Below, one piece after another: positions 34,793-38,641 of a DNA stretch of 38,641 nt. The notes under the pieces were generated by a model. That model was not told where the DNA came from, ran no database searches, and saw only the letters and a list, made by a program, of their open reading frames with translations. Location of the stretch: NCBI GenBank assembly GCA_902826395.1, contig CADEER010000033.1, forward strand, positions 1-38,641, written 5' to 3'. Each line of letters starts with the position of its first letter. Positions within the stretch are counted from its first letter, which is position 1. A program made the position numbers and the translations under genes. The DNA comes from an uncultured bacterium. GTDB lineage: Bacteria > Desulfobacterota > Binatia > HRBIN30 > CADEER01.

Positions 34793-36280
34793 TCACGGGC
34801 GCGCCTCGAGTCGGTGCAAGGCGTAGGTGCGGGCGTGCAGTCGCTCCTCCAGCACCGCGCTGGTCGCGAACTGCTCGAGTAGCCGTGCGCAGCGAGTCGA
34901 CGAATCGCCGCCCGCGTACCCCTGCTCGCAGTACATGTCGCGGAGAAAGTAGATGGGCTCACCGCCGGCGACGGCGGCGCGCAGTCTCTCTTCACCGGCG
35001 ACCGCCTCGCGACTGCTCATCACGCGCCGCGCTCCGGCCGCGGCCAGCACCGTCGGCTCCTCGGCGACGATGAGCGGATCGCCATTGGTACGGCTCCACT
35101 CACCGGCGCGCCGGGCAACGCGCAGCTCGAGCAACTGCGTCTCGGACGGCGCCGCGGCCGCGCGCAACGGTCCCATCCAAACGGTTACGGCGAGGCCGAA
35201 CACACCGACCATCGCGGCGCCCCGCAGCCGCTCCGTCACCAGACCCGTCGCCGTGGCGCACAGCGGGAGCAGCGCCACGATCGCCGGCAGCAGCATGCGC
35301 GGCGCAAACCGATCGTAGGCGAGCACCACCGCGCAGGCGCCGAGTCCAGCGGCGGCCAGAAGTAGCGACGCGGCGCCGCGGCCGCGACCGACCAGCGCCG
35401 CGACCCCGCAGCTCGCCAGCAGCACCAAGCTCCAGTCGAGACGGTGTGCATTGGCGGAAAGATTGGCGAGCGACAGAAAGCCTCCGCCCGAGATCGACTC
35501 GTTCATCGCCCACAGCGGCGACGCACCAAGCGCTGCCAACCCGGCCGCGGCAATCAGCGCCAGCGCAACGCGCAACGCGCCGCGGTCGGCGACGACGAGA
35601 CCCGTCGCGACGACCAGCGCGACGGCGAAGATCTCCGGCCGGATTGTCGTCGCCGCTCCGAATCCAGCGATCGCCAGAGTTGCGGCAGAATTGCGCGGTG
35701 CGGCAGCGAACCAAACAGCGCCGCACAGGGCTGCGGCGATTGTGCATGCGGCGGCGACGTTGCTCTCTCCGGTCGCCGACCACGCGACGTGTACGGGGTG
35801 CACAGCCAACAGACCCGCCGCCAACGCCGCTTGCCCACCGGTCGCGCCGGCGGCGATTGCCAGCAACGCGACCAGTACCACCGACGTAGTGCCGAGAATG
35901 CGGTTGAGCTCGATGCCCGCCGCCGCATCGCAGCCGCGGATCCCCATCCAGGCGCCGAGCAGCACCGGCCAACCCGGCGCCTTGCCGAACGACTCGCACG
36001 CCGGACCAGACCATCGCTCGGCGCAGATCTCGAGCGACCCGCTTTCAATCAACCGGCAGGCCGCCTCGGCGTACCAGGGTTCGTCGACATACATCGCGTG
36101 ATGAGCGGGAACGAAGCCCCAGCGCAGCCATCCTGCGACGGCTGCTGCTGCAAGCACGGCCGCGATCGCGACTGGCGACGGCCGCCGCATCCGCGCCGCG
36201 ACCCATGCGTCGGCGGCGCACCAGAGCAGGCTTGCGACCGCGGCGACGATCAGGGTGCTGGTTAGGAGAACCTGCAACAC
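34793..36280 (-). CDS. GT-C/PMT-like integral membrane glycosyltransferase (putative)
   Basis: The product is 495 aa with a GTG start at 36280. It has about ten hydrophobic helices and a first loop with MYVDEPWYAEAACRL, where DE at residues 66-67 matches the conserved acidic pair of PMT/ArnT-type (GT39/GT83-like) transferases. Such enzymes move sugars from polyprenyl-phosphate carriers to lipid or protein targets outside the inner membrane. The C-terminal about 110 residues form a soluble region with Cys pairs (MYCEQGY, STRCARLL). No other glycan genes are close, and the acceptor is unknown. It follows the DoxX-like gene by 34 bases and is likely cotranscribed. Confidence 0.78.
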   Translation of the reverse strand: MLQVLLTSTLIVAAVASLLWCAADAWVAARMRRPSPVAIAAVLAAAAVAGWLRWGFVPAHHAMYVDEPWYAEAACRLIESGSLEICAERWSGPACESFGKAPGWPVLLGAWMGIRGCDAAAGIELNRILGTTSVVLVALLAIAAGATGGQAALAAGLLAVHPVHVAWSATGESNVAAACTIAAALCGAVWFAAAPRNSAATLAIAGFGAATTIRPEIFAVALVVATGLVVADRGALRVALALIAAAGLAALGASPLWAMNESISGGGFLSLANLSANAHRLDWSLVLLASCGVAALVGRGRGAASLLLAAAGLGACAVVLAYDRFAPRMLLPAIVALLPLCATATGLVTERLRGAAMVGVFGLAVTVWMGPLRAAAAPSETQLLELRVARRAGEWSRTNGDPLIVAEEPTVLAAAGARRVMSSREAVAGEERLRAAVAGGEPIYFLRDMYCEQGYAGGDSSTRCARLLEQFATSAVLEERLHARTYALHRLEARP

Positions 36281-36314
36281 CGTGCCGCTCGGCGCGGGCC
36301 GCGGCCCGTCGGCC

Positions 36315-36713
36315 TCAGAACGCCGTGAGCCCGATCAGAGCGACGGCGAAGTAAGCGGCGACGACGGCGGCCCCCGCATAGTCCTTCGCGAGGCGCTGGC
36401 CGATGATCAGCGCCAACAGCGCGAAGCCGGATGTCGCGACCCCGAGACCGGCTACACCGAATCCGCCGCGCGCCCAACTACCGCTGATGATGCCGAGCGC
36501 GCAGAGCAGACCGGCAGAGAGTTCGAGCAGCGTCAGCGCGGTCAGTAGACGCGCCACCAGGTGCGGCGGGAACGGGCTGCTGCGGAAGTGGTCGCCGAAG
36601 TAGGCGAGATTGCCGTCGCGGTCGACGATTTTGTCGAACGCCGACTGCAGAAAGACGACCGCAAAGAACGCCGTCACCAGAAAGCGCAGAATCAACTCGG
36701 CGCTGTAGCTCAC
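36315..36713 (-). CDS. DoxX-like membrane protein
   Basis: The product is 132 aa from a GTG at 36713 that overlaps the preceding stop (GTGA, 36710-36713). It has four hydrophobic helices and the DoxX-type sequence FLQSAFDKIVDRDGNLAYF in the first loop, with LLTALTLLELSAGLLCALG following. DoxX-like proteins have been tied to quinone or redox roles in membranes, but this one has no proven role. It is coupled to the HAD gene before it. Confidence 0.75.
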   Translation of the reverse strand: MSYSAELILRFLVTAFFAVVFLQSAFDKIVDRDGNLAYFGDHFRSSPFPPHLVARLLTALTLLELSAGLLCALGIISGSWARGGFGVAGLGVATSGFALLALIIGQRLAKDYAGAAVVAAYFAVALIGLTAF

Positions 36714-37381
36714 GTCTCGCCCCTCCCGCCGCCGGTCACCAACCCGCGGATCAAGTCGCCGGTCACCCGGTCGAGGCTGTCTACCACGATCGAAGCGCGA
36801 GTAAAGTCGTTGTTGGCGGTGAACCGGTGCGGCACCGCCACACAAGGACAGCCGGCGCTCTCCGCCGCCACTACCCCTTTGGTGGCGTCCTCGATCACGA
36901 CGCAACGACCCGGCGGCAGACCGAGCCGCTCGGCGGCGACGAGAAACGCGTCGGGCGCCGGCTTGCGACCCGTGTAGTCCTCGCGCGTCACGATCGCCGA
37001 GAAGTGACGCCGCAGATCGTACGGGTCCAACACCAACGCCAGGTCGGCGCGCGTCGAGTTGGTCGCCACCGCCAGCGGCATCTCGGCGGCGAGGCGCGCG
37101 ATCGCCGCCGCGGCACCGGGCATCAGCTTCGCCTCATCGCGCAGCATCGCGTGATAGACCGGCTCCTTGCGCCGCCGCAGCTCGGCGGCGGCGATCGGCA
37201 GCCCGAGCTCGCGCACCGCGTACTCGGGGCCGAGGCCGGCGGCGATCCACTCGCGCTCGTACACTTCCGGAGTGACCGCGATGCCGAACTCGGCAAGAAT
37301 TCGCGAGTACGACCGATACTGGAGCTCTTCCGTGTCGGCGATCACGCCGTCGAAATCGAAGATTACGCCGACGTCTGGCAC
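36710..37381 (-). CDS. HAD-superfamily hydrolase, PGMB/phosphatase-like
   Basis: The product is 223 aa from the GTG at 37381; the frame extends 48 bases into the upstream palindromic repeat, so the later start is better. Motif I is IFDFDGVIADT (D9, D11), motif II is VATNST, Lys is in GRKPAPDAF and motif IV is VIEDATKGVVAA. It is a HAD type I phosphatase or mutase with a helical cap, acting on a small phosphoester such as a sugar phosphate; the substrate is unknown. It begins a three-gene operon with the DoxX-like and GT-C genes. Confidence 0.9.
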   Translation of the reverse strand: MPDVGVIFDFDGVIADTEELQYRSYSRILAEFGIAVTPEVYEREWIAAGLGPEYAVRELGLPIAAAELRRRKEPVYHAMLRDEAKLMPGAAAAIARLAAEMPLAVATNSTRADLALVLDPYDLRRHFSAIVTREDYTGRKPAPDAFLVAAERLGLPPGRCVVIEDATKGVVAAESAGCPCVAVPHRFTANNDFTRASIVVDSLDRVTGDLIRGLVTGGGRGET

Positions 37382-37406
37382 CGCGCTCCCGCTCCAGCCA
37401 AAAATT

Positions 37407-37484
37407 TCACCACAGAGACGCAGAGACACCGAGACTGCGGCGAGGATCTCCCGACACCTCGGTGTCTCTGTACCTCTGTGGTGA
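37407..37484. repeat. Palindromic intergenic repeat B (REP/MITE-like)
   Basis: Arms of 27 bases lie at 37407-37433 and 37458-37484, matching at 24 of 27 positions as an inverted repeat. The right arm ends in TCTGTGGTGA, shared with repeat A. It lies between the HAD start and the cyclophilin stop, so it may also end cyclophilin transcription. Confidence 0.8.
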
Positions 37485-37493
37485 GAAGAAAAC

Positions 37494-38060
37494 TTACTCG
37501 ACCACCGTGGCGCTCTCGATCGTCACCGGTTCGGTCGGCACGTTCTGGTGCATCCCCTTGTTACCGGTCGGCACTTTGGCGATCGCGTCGACCACGTCCA
37601 TGCCCTCGATGACTTTGCCGAAGACGGCGTAGCCCCAATTGCTGGCGGTGTCCTTGTGATCGAGGAAAGCGTTGTCGACGAGATTGATGAAGAACTGCGC
37701 CGTGGCGCTGTGCGGATCCGAAGTGCGCGCCATGGCGAGCGTGCCGCGCGTGTTCTTCAGACCGTTCGTCGCCTCGTTCTTGATCGGGGCGCCGGTCTTC
37801 TTCTCGCTCAGGTCGGCTTTGTAACCGCCACCCTGGATCATGAAGCCGGGAATGACGCGGTGAAACACCGTGCCGTTGTACGAACCGTCCTTGACGTACT
37901 TGAGAAAGTTCTCGCTCGAGATCGGCGCCTTCGCCGCGTCGAGCTCGATCTTGATGTCGCCCTTCGATGTTTTCATCAGTACCACGGGATTTCCTCCTGC
38001 CATCACCTCACTCCCGACCAGCAGAGCGAGCGCCAGAGTTATGGTTGCGATCCGCTTCAT
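37494..38060 (-). CDS. Exported cyclophilin-type peptidyl-prolyl cis-trans isomerase
   Basis: The product is 188 aa from the ATG at 38060, with GGAG seven bases upstream. A signal peptide ([16 protein letters not shown]..., cleavage near VMA-GG) sends it to the periplasm. The cyclophilin fold is clear: [15 protein letters not shown], the catalytic [15 protein letters not shown] with the active Arg, [11 protein letters not shown], and [13 protein letters not shown]. It speeds up proline isomerisation during folding of exported proteins (PpiA-like). It lies between repeats B and C and seems monocistronic. Confidence 0.92.
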   Translation of the reverse strand: MKRIATITLALALLVGSEVMAGGNPVVLMKTSKGDIKIELDAAKAPISSENFLKYVKDGSYNGTVFHRVIPGFMIQGGGYKADLSEKKTGAPIKNEATNGLKNTRGTLAMARTSDPHSATAQFFINLVDNAFLDHKDTASNWGYAVFGKVIEGMDVVDAIAKVPTGNKGMHQNVPTEPVTIESATVVE

Positions 38061-38152
38061 TGTCGTCTCCGTCCTGTGCTTTGCACCCAACTGCAAACGG
38101 GCATTGAGCCAGACTTCAAGAAGCCGCGCAAACCGTCCGCGAGCAAGGCCCT

Positions 38153-38240
38153 TTAGCCACAGATGAACACAGATGAACACGGATCCGACGCCGCGGCGAC
38201 CCCAATCATCGACGCTGTATCCGTGTTCATCTGTGGCTAA
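38153..38240. repeat. Palindromic intergenic repeat C (ACAGATGAACAC type)
   Basis: TTAGCCACAGATGAACAC (38153-38170) and ATCCGTGTTCATCTGTGGCTAA (38219-38240) form an inverted repeat. In the left arm ACAGATGAAC is duplicated (38158-38167 and 38168-38177). It lies upstream of the cyclophilin gene and 51 bases before the Rieske gene. It is a different sequence from A and B but the same size class. Confidence 0.8.
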
Positions 38241-38291
38241 TACTTTTCCCCCGTTGGAAATGGCGGCACCAGGCTATATGTCCCTAACGCA

Positions 38292-38641
38292 ATGAGCTGC
38301 GAAACACCCTCGGTCGTCGTGCTGCGGCGGGGCGAGTTGCAGGAGGGGGCGACCAAGAAGTTCTGGCTGCAGTGCGGCGGACGCGAAGTCGAGGGCTTCG
38401 TCGTGCACAAGGACGGCGAGCATCACGCTTTCGTCAACCAGTGCCGGCACGTGCCGATGACCATGGACTGGGTGGAAAACCGATTCCTCACCGAGGACAA
38501 GTGTTTCATCCAGTGCGCGACGCACGGGGCGCTGTTCGAGCCGAAAACCGGCCTGTGCGTCGACGGGCCACCGGCAGGCAAATCGCTGCTGCGCATACCC
38601 ATCGAGTGGCGCGGCGACGAGTTGATCGCCCGCTGTCCCGA
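38292..38641 (+). CDS. Rieske-type [2Fe-2S] ferredoxin domain protein (partial, runs off the window)
   Basis: The first 116 codons are in the window from the ATG at 38292. The cluster-binding motifs are C51-x-H53 (QCRHVP) and C75-x2-H78 (QCATHGA), followed by FEPKTGLCVDGPPAG, the usual Rieske ending. Such small proteins are ferredoxin components of oxygenases or assimilatory enzymes. The end is missing, so a longer oxygenase subunit is possible. It is divergent from the cyclophilin. Confidence 0.8.
   Translation, partial: MSCETPSVVVLRRGELQEGATKKFWLQCGGREVEGFVVHKDGEHHAFVNQCRHVPMTMDWVENRFLTEDKCFIQCATHGALFEPKTGLCVDGPPAGKSLLRIPIEWRGDELIARCP

Overview
The window is a GC-rich, densely coded bacterial chromosome segment of core and metabolic genes. 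I see no phage, transposase, CRISPR array, rRNA or convincing tRNA. The gene content suggests a deltaproteobacterium-like lineage (Myxococcota, Desulfobacterota or Binatota), but this is inference, not a placement. It rests on a secreted protein with Myxococcus-type Cys-rich CDDGN segments, an smc-ftsY-zapB-like-zapA-(6S-like RNA)-5-FCL-rny-ymdB-tyrS run, a radical SAM/DUF2344 fusion beside RNase E/G, and a two-subunit 2-oxoacid:ferredoxin oxidoreductase.

Layout. 1-8.6 kb is mostly envelope functions: the last codons of an RND-type efflux pump, a YjdF/DUF2238 membrane protein, a large lipoprotein alpha/beta hydrolase, the Cys-rich secreted protein, a TPR protein with membrane helices in its middle, phosphatidylserine synthase and a small membrane protein. 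8.6-11.3 kb has an orphan membrane histidine kinase and a LolA-like exported protein. 11.26-14.53 kb (minus) is a tightly coupled four-gene operon: YgfZ/GcvT-like protein, two crotonase-fold enzymes and an HELAH membrane protein. A third crotonase, of the MenB/BadI type, is divergently transcribed from it, followed by a convergent class II aldolase.

16.3-26.1 kb (minus) is a long housekeeping run. In order of transcription it holds smc, ftsY, a zapB-like coiled coil, zapA, a candidate 6S RNA, 5-formyl-THF cyclo-ligase, rny, a YmdB-type phosphodiesterase and tyrS. It joins chromosome organisation, division, membrane targeting, RNA decay and translation. The cyclo-ligase frame runs unusually far into rny.

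26.4-31.7 kb has an HNH endonuclease divergent from a radical SAM/DUF2344 protein that is coupled to RNase E/G. 31.7-34.8 kb is a korAB operon with a good sigma70-like promoter. 34.8-37.4 kb (minus) is a HAD phosphatase, DoxX-like protein and GT-C-type membrane protein operon. 37.5-38.6 kb has an exported cyclophilin and the start of a Rieske-type ferredoxin. Three imperfect palindromic intergenic repeats (about 18.3, 37.4 and 38.2 kb) belong to a REP/MITE-like class.

Three gene junctions use a GTGA overlap, the upstream TGA sharing bases with a downstream GTG start. The most interesting leads are the 6S-like RNA between zapA and the cyclo-ligase, the cyclo-ligase/rny overlap, the uncharacterised C-terminal domain of the Cys-rich secreted protein, and the TPR-membrane-TPR protein. 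None is strong enough to be called a new biological system.
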